Below, piece by piece: positions 33,250-41,291 of a stretch of DNA of 64,000 nucleotides (positions are counted from its first letter, which is position 1; the number at the start of each line of letters is the position of its first letter). The notes under the pieces were generated by a model. It made no database searches. It was not told the origin of the DNA and saw nothing but the letters and a program-made list of their open reading frames with translations. The position numbers and the translations under genes are program-made. The stretch is from Streptomyces sp. DSM 110735 (GTDB taxonomy: Bacteria > Actinomycetota > Actinomycetes > Streptomycetales > Streptomycetaceae): contig NZ_JACYHF010000023.1 in the NCBI RefSeq assembly GCF_016482685.1, positions 24,726-88,725 of the forward strand, written 5' to 3'.

Positions 33250-34305
33250 GTGCCTCACCTTCCTCCCGTTCTCCCCCCTATGGCCCGCTTCGGCGACCGC
33301 CTCGCCACCGGACTGCTGGACGTCACGGGCGACCCCGCCGCGCTGGACTCCGAGGGCTTCTGGGCCGTCGTCGCGGACTTCGAGGGCGGTCTGACCTGCG
33401 CCCGCTTCGCGCACGTACGGGAGGAGCCGGTGCCCGCCCCGCGCCCCGGCGCCTGGCGCGGACCCGCGCGGGACGCCTGGACCTCCTCCCTCGACCGCGC
33501 CGCCTACACCGCCGCCGTCCGCCGCGTCCGCGAGCACATCGCCGCCGGCGACGTCTACCAGGCCAACCTCTGCCGCGTGCTCAGCGCGCCCCTCGCCCCC
33601 GGCGCCGACGTGGACGCCCTCACCGCCCTCCTCGCCCGCGGCAACCCCGCCCCGCACGGAGGAACGATCCGGCTCCCGGAGCACGGGGTGGAGATCGCCA
33701 CCGCCTCGCCCGAGCTGTTCCTGCGCCGCGCCGGGAGCGTCGTCGAGTCCGGACCCATCAAGGGCACCGGGCGCACCGAGGCCGACCTCCTGGAGAAGGA
33801 CCACGCCGAGAACGTGATGATCGTGGACCTGGTCCGCAACGACATCGGCCGCGTCTGCGCCACCGGCACCGTCACCGTCCCCGACCTGTGCGCGGTGGAG
33901 AAGCACCCCGGGCTCGTCCACCTGGTCTCCACCGTCCGGGGCGAACTGCGCCCCGGCGCGGGCTGGCCCGAGCTGCTCGACGCCGCCTTCCCGCCCGGCT
34001 CGGTCACCGGCGCCCCCAAGACCAGCGCCCTGCGGATCATCGAGGAACTCGAACCCGCCCCGCGCGGTCCCTACTGCGGCGCCGTCGGCTGGGTCGACGC
34101 CGACCGGGGCACCGCCGAGCTGGCCGTCGGCATCCGCACCTTCTGGATCGACCGCGCCGCCGGAGCCCTCCGCTTCGGCGCGGGCGCCGGGATCACCTGG
34201 GGGTCCGACCCCGAGGGGGAGTGGCGCGAGACCGAACTGAAGGCATCCCGGCTGCTCGCGATAGCGTCGGGGGAGTACCAGGAAAGTGGAGAGGCACTCA
34301 CATGA
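33250..34305 (+). CDS. pabB: Aminodeoxychorismate synthase component I / chorismate-binding enzyme
   Basis: 351 residues of the anthranilate/ADC synthase component I type, lacking the long N-terminal domain. Key blocks are YTAAVRRVREHIAAGDVYQANLCR, SPELFLRR, ESGPIKGTGRT, KDHAENVMIVDLVRNDIGRVC and PPGSVTGAPKTSALRIIEELEP. It likely forms aminodeoxychorismate for p-aminobenzoate and folate; the coupled lyase-like gene supports this over anthranilate synthase. TAGACT (33237-33242) ends seven bases before the GTG and there is no ribosome site, so translation is probably leaderless. Confidence 0.88.
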   Translation: MPHLPPVLPPMARFGDRLATGLLDVTGDPAALDSEGFWAVVADFEGGLTCARFAHVREEPVPAPRPGAWRGPARDAWTSSLDRAAYTAAVRRVREHIAAGDVYQANLCRVLSAPLAPGADVDALTALLARGNPAPHGGTIRLPEHGVEIATASPELFLRRAGSVVESGPIKGTGRTEADLLEKDHAENVMIVDLVRNDIGRVCATGTVTVPDLCAVEKHPGLVHLVSTVRGELRPGAGWPELLDAAFPPGSVTGAPKTSALRIIEELEPAPRGPYCGAVGWVDADRGTAELAVGIRTFWIDRAAGALRFGAGAGITWGSDPEGEWRETELKASRLLAIASGEYQESGEALT

Positions 34306-35123
34306 GGATCTGGCTGGACGGCGCACTGTGTGACGCCGATTCCGCGCGCGTCTCGGTCTTCGACCACGGGCTCACCGTGGGCGACGGCATCTTCGAGACC
34401 GTCAAGGCGGTCGACGGACGCCCCTTCGCGCTCACCCGCCACCTCGACCGGCTCACCCGCTCCGCCCGGGGTCTCGGGCTGCCCGACCCCGACCACGACG
34501 AGCTGCACCGCGCCTGCGCGGCCGTCCTCGACGCCAACCCCATGCCGCTCGGCCGGCTGCGCATCACCTACACCGGCGGTCACGGACCGCTCGGCTCCGA
34601 CCGCGGCGAGCACGGTCCCACCCTGCTCGTCGCCCTCGGCGAGACCACCCGCCGCCCCGACTCCACCGCCGTGATCACCGTCCCCTGGACCCGCAACGAA
34701 CGCGGCGCGCTCAGCGGTCTGAAGACCACCTCGTACGCCGAGAACGTCGTCGCCCTTGCCCGCGCCCACGAACAGGGCGCGTCCGAGGCGCTGTTCGCCA
34801 ACACGGTCGGACAGCTCTGCGAGGGCACCGGCTCCAACGTCTTCGTCGTCCTCGACGGCGAGATCCACACCCCGCCGGTCGCCTCCGGCTGCCTCGCGGG
34901 CATCACCCGCGCCCTCACCGTGGAGTGGACCGGCGCTAAGGAGACCGACCTCCCGCTGGACGTCCTGGAGCGCGCCGAGGAGATCTTCCTGACCTCCACC
35001 CTGCGCGACGTCCAGGCCGTGCACCGCGTCGACGACCGCGAACTCCCCGGCGCCCCGGGCCCGGTGACCGCCAAGGCGATGCGGATCTTCGAGGAGCGGT
35101 CCCGGCAGGACCTCAACCCCTGA
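34302..35123 (+). CDS. pabC: Aminotransferase class IV, probable aminodeoxychorismate lyase
   Basis: 273 residues of the fold-IV PLP enzyme family. SVFDHGLTVGDGIFETVKAVDGRPF is the N-terminal active-site segment. GALSGLKTTSYAENVVALARA carries the PLP Lys, and EALFANTVGQLCEGTGSNVFVVLDG the substrate loop. It overlaps pabB by four bases (ATGA). The pair would turn chorismate plus glutamine-derived ammonia into p-aminobenzoate and pyruvate. A branched-chain or D-amino acid aminotransferase is the alternative, but the gene context argues against it. Confidence 0.88.
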   Translation: MRIWLDGALCDADSARVSVFDHGLTVGDGIFETVKAVDGRPFALTRHLDRLTRSARGLGLPDPDHDELHRACAAVLDANPMPLGRLRITYTGGHGPLGSDRGEHGPTLLVALGETTRRPDSTAVITVPWTRNERGALSGLKTTSYAENVVALARAHEQGASEALFANTVGQLCEGTGSNVFVVLDGEIHTPPVASGCLAGITRALTVEWTGAKETDLPLDVLERAEEIFLTSTLRDVQAVHRVDDRELPGAPGPVTAKAMRIFEERSRQDLNP

Positions 35124-35213
35124 GCGGGGCAAGGCAGTCGGCAAGGGGTCGGTGGCGGAGCCGGTCGAGAATACGGCTGAGGCGGGGACCCCGGAGCGGG
35201 TAGAACTCCGTTG

Positions 35214-36032
35214 ATGACGACGACCCTGCGGCCGGCCGAGCCGCTCCAGCAGCACCCCGACGGAACCCGTTCACGCCGCTACGAGGTGTGCGTGAACGGA
35301 CGCCCCGTCGGCGAGATCCGCCTCGCCACGGTGATCGGGACCATCGTGGCCCGCATCACCGACCTGCGCGTCGAGGAGCCCGACCGGCGGCGCGGCCGGG
35401 CCACGGTCGCCGCGCTCGCGGCCGAGGAGGTCGCGCGGGGCTGGGGCTGCCACCGGATCGACACGGTGGTCCCCGCCGGGGACGCGCGCGCCCTGCGCCT
35501 GGCCCGGACCCTCGGGTACGCCCCGAGCGCCCGCGCCATGCGGAAACGCCTCGGCGACGTGCCCCCGGAACTGCCCGAGGGCACCCGCGGACGCCCCATG
35601 ACCGAGGCGGAGTTCGAGGACTGGCTGGTGCGGGGGAGGGAGACCTACGCATGCACGCTGACCGCCCTCGGTCTCTCCGAGGAGGAGGCGCGGACCCAGT
35701 CCCTCCACGACCACGAGACCCGCCTCGGACAGGGACTGGCCACGGAAGGGACGCGCTTCAGCGTCCTCGAACACGAGGGCACGCCCGTGGGCACCATCTG
35801 GGTCGGCCGCGCCGACGACGCGCCCTGGGTCTACGACGTCGGAACCGACGAGGCGCACCGCGGCCGGGGTCACGGCCGCTCCCTGATGCTCCTCGCCGAG
35901 GCGCAGACCATCGCGGACGGCGAGCGCACCCTGGCCCTCAACGTCCGCGCGGGCAATACCCCGGCGGAGCGGCTGTACGCGTCACTGGGCTACGAGACGA
36001 CGCGCCACGTCCTCGCCAAACCGCTGCTCTGA
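35214..36032 (+). CDS. Protein with two tandem GNAT acetyltransferase domains
   Basis: 272 residues. The first half (about 20-112) has a degenerate GNAT domain: ARITDLRVEEPDRRRGRATVAALAAEEV and ALRLARTLGYAPSARAMRKRL. The second half (about 120-272) has a complete one with VYDVGTDEAHRGRGHGRSLMLLAEAQ and TPAERLYASLGYETTRHVLAK. Double-GNAT proteins often have one catalytic and one structural domain, and the second is the likelier catalytic one. TAGAAC lies seven bases upstream of the ATG and there is no clear ribosome site, so a leaderless start is possible. The substrate is unknown. Confidence 0.87.
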   Translation: MTTTLRPAEPLQQHPDGTRSRRYEVCVNGRPVGEIRLATVIGTIVARITDLRVEEPDRRRGRATVAALAAEEVARGWGCHRIDTVVPAGDARALRLARTLGYAPSARAMRKRLGDVPPELPEGTRGRPMTEAEFEDWLVRGRETYACTLTALGLSEEEARTQSLHDHETRLGQGLATEGTRFSVLEHEGTPVGTIWVGRADDAPWVYDVGTDEAHRGRGHGRSLMLLAEAQTIADGERTLALNVRAGNTPAERLYASLGYETTRHVLAKPLL

Positions 36033-36060
36033 CGCCCCGCGGCGAGAGCCGGGCGCGGCG

Positions 36061-36582
36061 TCAGCCCTGCTCGGCCAGCAGCCGGTCCGCGATCTCCTCG
36101 ATCCGCCCGCGCAGCCCCTCCTGGCTCTTGCCGCCGTCCAGGCGCTCCCCGCCGATGACATAGGTCGGGGTGCCGGTGACCCCGATCGCCTTGCCCTCGG
36201 CCTGGTCCGCGTCCACGATCAGGATGTGCCGCCCGTCGATCAGCGCGGTGTCGAACTCCTCGGCGTCCAGACCGAGTTCACGCGCGACCTCGACCAGCAG
36301 GTCCTCGCCCCCGCGGTCCAGCTCCTCGACCCGCCCCAGCACCGCCTCGATGTACGGCCAGCCCTGCCCCTGCTCCACAGCCTCCTCGGCGGCCTGCGCG
36401 GCGGCGAAGGCGTGCTTGTGCTTCTCCAGCGGGAAGTGCCGCAGCCGCACGTCGATCCGGTCGCCGTAGCGGGCGCGCAGGGCGCGGACGTCGTCCAGGG
36501 CGGTACGGCAGTCGGGGCACTGGAGCTCGCACCAGACATCGAGGACGACGGGCTCGACGGATGCGGGGGAGGAGTCGTTCAT
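36061..36582 (-). CDS. DsbA/FrnE-like thioredoxin-fold protein
   Basis: 173 residues. The active-site motif CPDC (in WCELQCPDCRTALDDV) is near residue 21, followed by an all-helical insertion and the cis-Pro loop GVTGTPTYVIGGERLDG. There is no signal peptide, so it probably acts in the cytoplasm as a disulfide oxidoreductase or isomerase. The RLRHFPLEKHKHAFAAAQAAE segment matches DsbA-family proteins of actinomycetes. The ATG at 36582 has AAGACT seven bases upstream and no ribosome site. It diverges from the membrane protein at 36836 across a repeat-rich region. Confidence 0.88.
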   Translation of the reverse strand: MNDSSPASVEPVVLDVWCELQCPDCRTALDDVRALRARYGDRIDVRLRHFPLEKHKHAFAAAQAAEEAVEQGQGWPYIEAVLGRVEELDRGGEDLLVEVARELGLDAEEFDTALIDGRHILIVDADQAEGKAIGVTGTPTYVIGGERLDGGKSQEGLRGRIEEIADRLLAEQG

Positions 36583-36669
36583 ACGCCCAGTCTTCCAGGC
36601 CGCCGTCGGCTGCCCCAATCCGGTGGGAAGGCTCCCGGCACCCCGGACCTCGACCATCCGGGACCCCCA

Positions 36670-36739
36670 CCCCGAGAGATCTCCGGTTCCGACCCCGAGA
36701 TCTCCCTGATGTGGGGGGGCGGGGCATGGCATCTCGGGG
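36670..36739. repeat. CCCCGAGA-type repeats between divergent genes
   Basis: CCCCGAGA occurs at 36670-36677 and 36693-36700, each soon followed by AGATCTCC. An inverted copy ATCTCGGGG lies at 36731-36739 and can pair with 36693-36701. This may be a regulator site or a leader hairpin for the plus-strand gene. Confidence 0.5.
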
Positions 36740-36835
36740 AGGGGGCGGTGCAGGATGGAAGGGACGAAGCGCACCGAGCGCCTCGTGCCACCGTCACGCC
36801 GGCACCCTGTCGGCCGGGCCCGTCTGGAGGATCGG

Positions 36836-37282
36836 ATGCTTGCCGAGACCATCTGCTCCGCCGTGTCCGCGGCGGGCCTGGGTATCGCCGCGGTCACCGC
36901 CTACCGCAAGCGCTTCCTGACAGCCGCCCGCGTCGTGGCCTACTCGCTGGTGCCGGTCGGTCTGGTGATGACCGGCGTCGTGGGCTGGCTCGCCCGTACG
37001 GCCTTCGACCCCCTCGCCTGGGCGGGCTTCGGGGTGCTGGCGCTGTCCGTGGTGCTCTTCCTGCTCACCCGCGCGGTCGAGCGCAGGCGCGACCGCGGGA
37101 AGGGCGCGATACGCGGCGGCGACGCCGACCCGGTGGCGCCCGCCGCCTCGGCGCCCTCCCTCGGCCGGGGCAGCGCCCGCGCGTCCCGCCCCGCCGCTCC
37201 GCCCGCGACCACCGGCTCCGGGTCCGGCTCCGGCGACGACTTCAGCGACATCGAGGCCATCCTCAAGAAGCACGGCATATGA
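36836..37282 (+). CDS. Small membrane protein with acidic/Ser-rich tail
   Basis: 148 residues with three hydrophobic segments in the first 75 residues (CSAVSAAGLGIAAVTAY, VVAYSLVPVGLVMTGVVGW and WAGFGVLALSVVLFLL). A basic stretch RAVERRRDRGKG and a flexible Ala/Pro/Gly/Ser tail follow, ending in the ordered-looking motif DDFSDIEAILKKHGI. Function unknown. The ATG at 36836 has GGAGG five bases upstream; a longer in-frame start at 36755 lacks one. The end motif may be a docking helix for a partner, which is a guess. Confidence 0.75.
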   Translation: MLAETICSAVSAAGLGIAAVTAYRKRFLTAARVVAYSLVPVGLVMTGVVGWLARTAFDPLAWAGFGVLALSVVLFLLTRAVERRRDRGKGAIRGGDADPVAPAASAPSLGRGSARASRPAAPPATTGSGSGSGDDFSDIEAILKKHGI

Positions 37283-37458
37283 CCCGGCTGCCCTGACGGA
37301 CCCTGACGGAGCGAGGCGTCACAGGCCGCCGCGGTACGTCCGAAAACGTTCACGACACGGAGCGAGCCGAACGAATCGGTGCGAATTCCGCAGACTCCCG
37401 CGCTTTACAGGTGTCTTGATCGCGTACAGGGCCCCCGGTGGTCCATCATCACCGCGAG

Positions 37459-37611
37459 ATGGTGGATACGACACAGAGCGAGGCCCCGCCGCAGGAGGAC
37501 GAGCCGCGCGGGTGCCTCTTCGCCCTTTCCCAGCCACCGCTGATGATCTTCCTAGCGGTGATCGGGTGTCTGATCCTCATGGCGGCGCTGCACGACCTGC
37601 TGTTGCTGTGA
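37459..37611 (+). CDS. 50-residue single-pass membrane protein
   Basis: A short ORF whose first 20 residues are acidic and proline-rich (MVDTTQSEAPPQEDEPRG). A long hydrophobic helix follows (PPLMIFLAVIGCLILMAALHDLLLL), with two Cys residues. Codon third positions are less GC-biased than in the flanks. I recall similar short proteins in other Streptomyces, but this is unchecked. No ribosome site is seen, so the start is tentative. Function unknown. Confidence 0.55.
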   Translation: MVDTTQSEAPPQEDEPRGCLFALSQPPLMIFLAVIGCLILMAALHDLLLL

Positions 37612-37711
37612 GCCGTACACGTCCGTCCCGGCGTCACCCGCCGGGACCGGCGTCGGTCCGAGTCCGAACCCCGTCCGTCCCCGCGCCCCGTCCGTCCGGG
37701 CGCCCTCAGCC

Positions 37712-38278
37712 TCAGCCCGCCGACTCCGACTCCTTGCGCCGCGCCCGGTACGCGGCCACGTGCAGCCGGTTCCCGCACGTACGGCTGTCGCAGTAGCGGC
37801 GCGAGCGATTGCGGGACAGGTCCACGAAGGCACGTCGGCAGTCCGGCGCCTCGCAGCGCCGCAGCCGCTCCCGCTCCCCGGCCACCACGAAGAAGGCGAG
37901 CGCCATCCCGCAGTCGGCCGCGAGATGGTCGGCCAGCGACGCCCCGGGGGCGAAGTAGTGCACATGCCAGTCGTAGCCGTCGTGGTCCGTCAGGCGCGGG
38001 GTGGTGCCCGCGGCGGCGACCAGCTCGTTGATCAGTCCCGCGGCGGCGCGGGCGTCCGGCGCCGCGAAGATCCGCGCGAACCGGCTCCGCACCTTGCGCA
38101 CCGCCGACAGGTCGAACTCGGACAGCACGCCCACGTCACTGACCGCGTGGCCGCGCACGAACACGGCGAGCGCCTCGAGGTCCGGCAGCCCGTCCGCCGC
38201 CGTGTCGTCCTCCGGCGCGGTGTTCACCAGATCCACCACGGTGTTGAGGGCGCACCGGGTGTCGTGGGTGATCAGCAC
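37712..38278 (-). CDS. CGNR zinc-finger protein
   Basis: 188 residues. The N-terminal two thirds belong to the stress-associated ABATE-type domain (FDLSAVRKVRSRFARIFAAP, INELVAAAGTTPRLTDHDGYDWHVHY). The C-terminus is the CGNR zinc finger, RRCEAPDCRRAFVDLSRN then SRRYCDSRTCGNRLHVAAYRARR, which is thought to bind DNA. It is probably a transcription regulator of unknown trigger. The GTG at 38278 has GGGAG about seven bases upstream. An in-frame opening at 38470 runs through low-complexity sequence and is not supported. Confidence 0.9.
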   Translation of the reverse strand: MLITHDTRCALNTVVDLVNTAPEDDTAADGLPDLEALAVFVRGHAVSDVGVLSEFDLSAVRKVRSRFARIFAAPDARAAAGLINELVAAAGTTPRLTDHDGYDWHVHYFAPGASLADHLAADCGMALAFFVVAGERERLRRCEAPDCRRAFVDLSRNRSRRYCDSRTCGNRLHVAAYRARRKESESAG

Positions 38279-38575
38279 GTTTCGCTCCCTGGCCTGGGGG
38301 TCGGGCGGACGCCCGCCGATGCTGGCCGATGGTAGCGACAACCGCGCCCACCGCACCGGGCTCGCTCCGGGTGACTGCCCTCCGGCAACGCCCCGCCCGC
38401 CGCCCTGGTTCCCGGACCGCGCGGAAAGCCCGCGGGCGAGAGGCGCGCGGACATGGCTCGGCGCCGTCACCGCATGTGTGCACGGTGACGGCGCCGAGCC
38501 TGCCGGTATACGGCGGTGCGGGCCCGAGCCGTCTCCCCGAGTGGACGGCGCCGGGCGTCTTGGACGGGCGGCGGC

Positions 38576-38989
38576 CTAGCTCTCCGCCAGGATGTGGGAG
38601 AGCTCCTGATCCAGATCGAAGTGCCGGTGCTCCGTGCCGGGCGGCACGGCGGCGTCGGTCCGCTTCAGGAAGGACTCCAGGGCCCGTGCGGGGGCCTCCA
38701 GCAGAGCCTCGCCCTCGGGAGAGCTGAGGGCGATGCACACGACGCCCTGGCCATGACTGCGCGATGGCCAGACGCGGACGTCGCCGGTGCCGGTGGGCCG
38801 GTGCAGCCCCTCGGCGAGGAGGTCGCGGGCGAACACCCACTCGACGGTCTCCTCGGCTCCGGTGTGGAAGGTGGCGTGCACGGCGTAGGGGTCGGCCGTG
38901 TCGTACCGCAGGCCTGCGGGGACAGGCAGGGAGGACTCGCTCGACACAACGAGGCGCAGGTGCAGCTCGCAGCTGACCGTGGTGTTCAT
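38576..38989 (-). CDS. ssgB: Sporulation-specific septation protein SsgB
   Basis: 137 residues, the expected length for SsgB, and the sequence (MNTTVSCELHLRLVVSSESS to HFDLDQELSHILAES) matches the S. coelicolor protein essentially residue by residue as I recall it. SsgB marks sporulation septum sites and recruits FtsZ together with SsgA in aerial hyphae. Its presence is strong evidence for a sporulating actinomycete. The ATG at 38989 starts the conserved sequence. An upstream in-frame extension to 39055 is rejected. In S. coelicolor the gene is reported to depend on stress sigma factor SigH; I could not identify that promoter here. Confidence 0.96.
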   Translation of the reverse strand: MNTTVSCELHLRLVVSSESSLPVPAGLRYDTADPYAVHATFHTGAEETVEWVFARDLLAEGLHRPTGTGDVRVWPSRSHGQGVVCIALSSPEGEALLEAPARALESFLKRTDAAVPPGTEHRHFDLDQELSHILAES

Positions 38990-39180
38990 AAGCGCCAGGG
39001 CCTTTCGCTCAGTGTGCGCTCGGGGATTCGCACGTCGGCGAAATCGACATGCCACCTACGGTGCCGTTGTAAACCCCTCTGGGGGTTTTGCATGAGTTTC
39101 CGTACCTCTTACGGCCGAGAACTTGTGCGACATCTGCCACCATTCCGGTGACTGGAAACACTCGGGTAGGGTTCGACGGT

Positions 39181-39621
39181 ATGAATACGGGGAGTGACGA
39201 TCTGGGTGAGGTTGTCGTGGCGGACCGGACGGGAGCGGACGAGGAGCGCCCTGAGCAGGGGCTCGGCTCCCGTGCGCCCGCGTTCATCAAGCAGCGCCGC
39301 GCCCTCCATCTGAGCTGGCAGGTCGGCGTCTTCCTCGTCGGACTCGCGGTCGTCGCCGCCGGTGTCGTCATGCTCCCGCTGCCCGGTCCCGGCTGGGCGG
39401 TGATCTTCGGCGGCATGATGATCTGGGCCACCGAGTTCGTCTGGGCGCAGCTCGTCCTGCGCTGGACGAAGCGCAAGGTCACCGCGGCGGCACAGCGCGC
39501 CCTCGACCCCCGCGTACGCCGCCGCAACATCACCCTGACCGTGATCGGGCTGGTGATCGTCGGCGTGCTCGCCGTGATCTACGTCCGGCAGTTCGGCTTC
39601 GTGGCGCCCTGGAAGATCTAG
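39181..39621 (+). CDS. TIGR02611-type small membrane protein
   Basis: 146 residues. A polar N-terminus is followed by the conserved IKQRRALHLSWQVGVFLVGLAVVAAGVVMLPLPGPGWAVIFGGMMIWATEF region, with two closely spaced helices and the LPLPGPG motif. A basic loop and a third helix (LTVIGLVIVGVLAVIYV) come after it. Function unknown. The TAGGGT at 39167-39172 lies eight bases before the ATG without a ribosome site, so a leaderless start is likely. It diverges from ssgB; a small AAACCCC/GGGGTTT hairpin (39071-39088) lies between. Confidence 0.85.
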   Translation: MNTGSDDLGEVVVADRTGADEERPEQGLGSRAPAFIKQRRALHLSWQVGVFLVGLAVVAAGVVMLPLPGPGWAVIFGGMMIWATEFVWAQLVLRWTKRKVTAAAQRALDPRVRRRNITLTVIGLVIVGVLAVIYVRQFGFVAPWKI

Positions 39622-39668
39622 GCGGTCGGAACCACCCGCTGACATGCGGTAATGTTCTCTCTGCGCCC

Positions 39669-39740
39669 GGGCGATTAGCTCAGTGGGAGAGCGCTTCGTT
39701 CACACCGAAGAGGTCACTGGTTCGAACCCAGTATCGCCCA
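39669..39740 (+). tRNA. tRNA-Val (CAC), copy 1
   Basis: A 72-base cloverleaf with acceptor GGGCGAT/ATCGCCC, anticodon stem CTTCG/CGAAG, anticodon CAC and T loop GTTCGAACC. It reads the GTG codon, which is very common in this genome. A TAATGT -10-like element lies at 39650-39655. CCA is not encoded. Confidence 0.95.
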
Positions 39741-39746
39741 CCCGGA

Positions 39747-39784
39747 CCGACGGCCCATCCGCTTGCGAGCGGATGGGCCGTCGG
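39747..39784 (+). terminator. 17-bp perfect terminator after tRNA-Val copy 1
   Basis: Perfectly complementary 17-base arms (39747-39763 and 39768-39784) enclose a TGCG loop, directly downstream of the tRNA. Confidence 0.85.
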
Positions 39785-40237
39785 CATATGCGCTACGCTC
39801 CGCAGCCGCCGCCCGCCGGGGACACCCGTCAAGACCGACTTCCGGACGGACCGCCCCACGCGCCCCGAAGCACCCCATTCAGGCCGCCCCCGGAAATACC
39901 CCCGGACCCTATTGCTCGACCGCGCCCCCGCAATTCCCATTGCGCCCGCATTTCCACGGCACTCCGCACCGCACCGGAATTCCGGAATCCTCAAGTCCTG
40001 TGTTCCGACAGGTCATATGAGTACAAGTCACTTCATGGGAAGCGGACGCGCAATGCCGAACCCGCGCCGGGCGCGCACACCGCGCGGGACCGGGGCGGGA
40101 CCACTGCGACCCCACCGGCACCCGACGCGCACCCCCGCCCCGGGCGCCCACCCGCACCCGGGCAGCCCCGACCGGCACCCCGTACCGAGGCGGTTTGGAG
40201 GAACCCCGCCGAGACCTGTATTGTTCAGTGCGTTCCC
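39785..40237. other. Region between the two tRNA-Val(CAC) genes
   Basis: No credible gene is seen; long open frames here cross the tRNAs and have no codon bias. A perfect 12-bp palindrome CCGGAATTCCGG lies at 39974-39985, a small CCTGT/ACAGG hairpin at about 39998-40013, and a less GC-rich patch at 39880-40040. The 3' end holds the promoter of the second tRNA. Confidence 0.45.
40195..40224 (+). promoter_or_regulatory. Promoter of tRNA-Val copy 2
   Basis: TTGGAG (40195-40200) and TATTGT (40219-40224) are 18 bases apart and end 13 bases before the tRNA. Confidence 0.55.
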
Positions 40238-40309
40238 GGGCGATTAGCTCAGTGGGAGAGCGCTTCGTTCACACCGAAGAGGTCACTGGTTCGAACCCAG
40301 TATCGCCCA
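40238..40309 (+). tRNA. tRNA-Val (CAC), copy 2
   Basis: Identical to copy 1 over all 72 bases, with anticodon CAC. Identity continues into the 3' flank (CCCGGACCGACGGCCCATC), so the copies arose by duplication or are kept alike by conversion. Confidence 0.95.
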
Positions 40310-40316
40310 CCCGGAC

Positions 40317-40352
40317 CGACGGCCCATCTGCTCACCAGCAGGTGGGCCGTCG
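40317..40352 (+). terminator. Terminator after tRNA-Val copy 2
   Basis: Sixteen-base arms (40317-40332 and 40337-40352) pair with one wobble around a CACC loop. It is homologous to the terminator of copy 1, with changes in the upper stem that keep pairing. Confidence 0.85.
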
Positions 40353-40397
40353 TCGTACGCCCACGCGGCACACCCACGCGCCACCGACCCGCACCCG

Positions 40398-41123
40398 CTA
40401 CGCCGCCGCCGACAGCTCCGCCCGCAGCGGCCACTCCGTGCTCACCGTCTCCGGCGAACCACTGCGCGCGAACCACGCCTGCAGCCCCCGCGCCTGCGCC
40501 GCGTGCCAGCCGACCTGCAACGCGTGCAGCTCCGCCGGGGACAGCCGCTCCAGGCGCGCCGAGAACCGCCGCCCCACCGCCCGTACGACGTCCAGCGCCG
40601 CCAGCGCGTCCGCCGCCGCGTCGTGCGCGTCGTTCAGCGCCACGCCGTAGTGCTCGCACAGGTCCGTCAGCGTGCGGCGGCCCTTGCGGTAGCGGTCCAA
40701 CTGCTTGTCCAGGACCCGGGGATCCAGCACCCGCAGCGGCGCCCCCTCGAACCAGCGGTCCAGCGACGACGCCCGGTGCCGCCGCAACTCCCGGTCCAGC
40801 AGCGTCAGATCGAACGGCGCGTTCATCACCACCAACGGCCGCCCCATCGCCGTGTGCTCGGCCAGTTGCTGGGCTATCTCGTACATCACCGGCGCCGGCC
40901 AGCGGCCGTTGCGCTGGAGGTGCTCCTCCGTCAACCCGTGCACCGCCGTCGCCTCCTCGGGCACCGGCACCCCCGGATTCACCAGCCACCGGCTCACCCG
41001 CGGCCGCGTACCCGGCGCGTCCTGCACCACGACGGCGGCCGACACGATCCGGTCGCCCTCGACGTCCACACCCGTCGTCTCCGTGTCGAAGGCGGCCAGG
41101 GCCCCTTCGTACCAGCAAGTCAT
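40398..41123 (-). CDS. DEDDh 3'-5' exonuclease (DnaQ-like)
   Basis: 241 residues. The exonuclease motifs are AAFDTETTGVDV (Exo I, Asp and Glu), VVMNAPFDLTLLDREL (Exo II, Asp) and LNDAHDAAADALAALDVV (Exo III, His and Asp), the DEDDh set of the polymerase III epsilon family. It should remove nucleotides from 3' ends in repair, proofreading or RNA turnover. The C-terminal helical part (residues 180-241) lacks a polymerase-binding motif I can recognise. The ATG at 41123 gives the normal N-terminus. It diverges from the DUF4365 gene. Confidence 0.93.
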   Translation of the reverse strand: MTCWYEGALAAFDTETTGVDVEGDRIVSAAVVVQDAPGTRPRVSRWLVNPGVPVPEEATAVHGLTEEHLQRNGRWPAPVMYEIAQQLAEHTAMGRPLVVMNAPFDLTLLDRELRRHRASSLDRWFEGAPLRVLDPRVLDKQLDRYRKGRRTLTDLCEHYGVALNDAHDAAADALAALDVVRAVGRRFSARLERLSPAELHALQVGWHAAQARGLQAWFARSGSPETVSTEWPLRAELSAAA

Positions 41124-41291
41124 CCCAACCCAACTCCTCGTTCACCCACGACAGATGACATGCCGTCTTCTGCCCGTTTGGTGATACCCGGGCTGTTTGC
41201 GCCGTACGCCGGGCGGAGACAACAGGAGTACGGGTCTTTGCAGTTCAGCGGCCCGAGACGGGGAAACCCTTGGCTGGGAAGGCAGTTCGTC

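Noticed and set aside
38990..39180. SigH-type promoter for ssgB
   Set aside because: A GTTT element is present but no GGGTAT-like partner at the right spacing, so I do not claim the site despite the reported SigH dependence in S. coelicolor.
39683..41158. 491-codon frame crossing both tRNA-Val genes
   Set aside because: It reads through two tRNAs and two terminators and is Pro/Arg/Thr low complexity.
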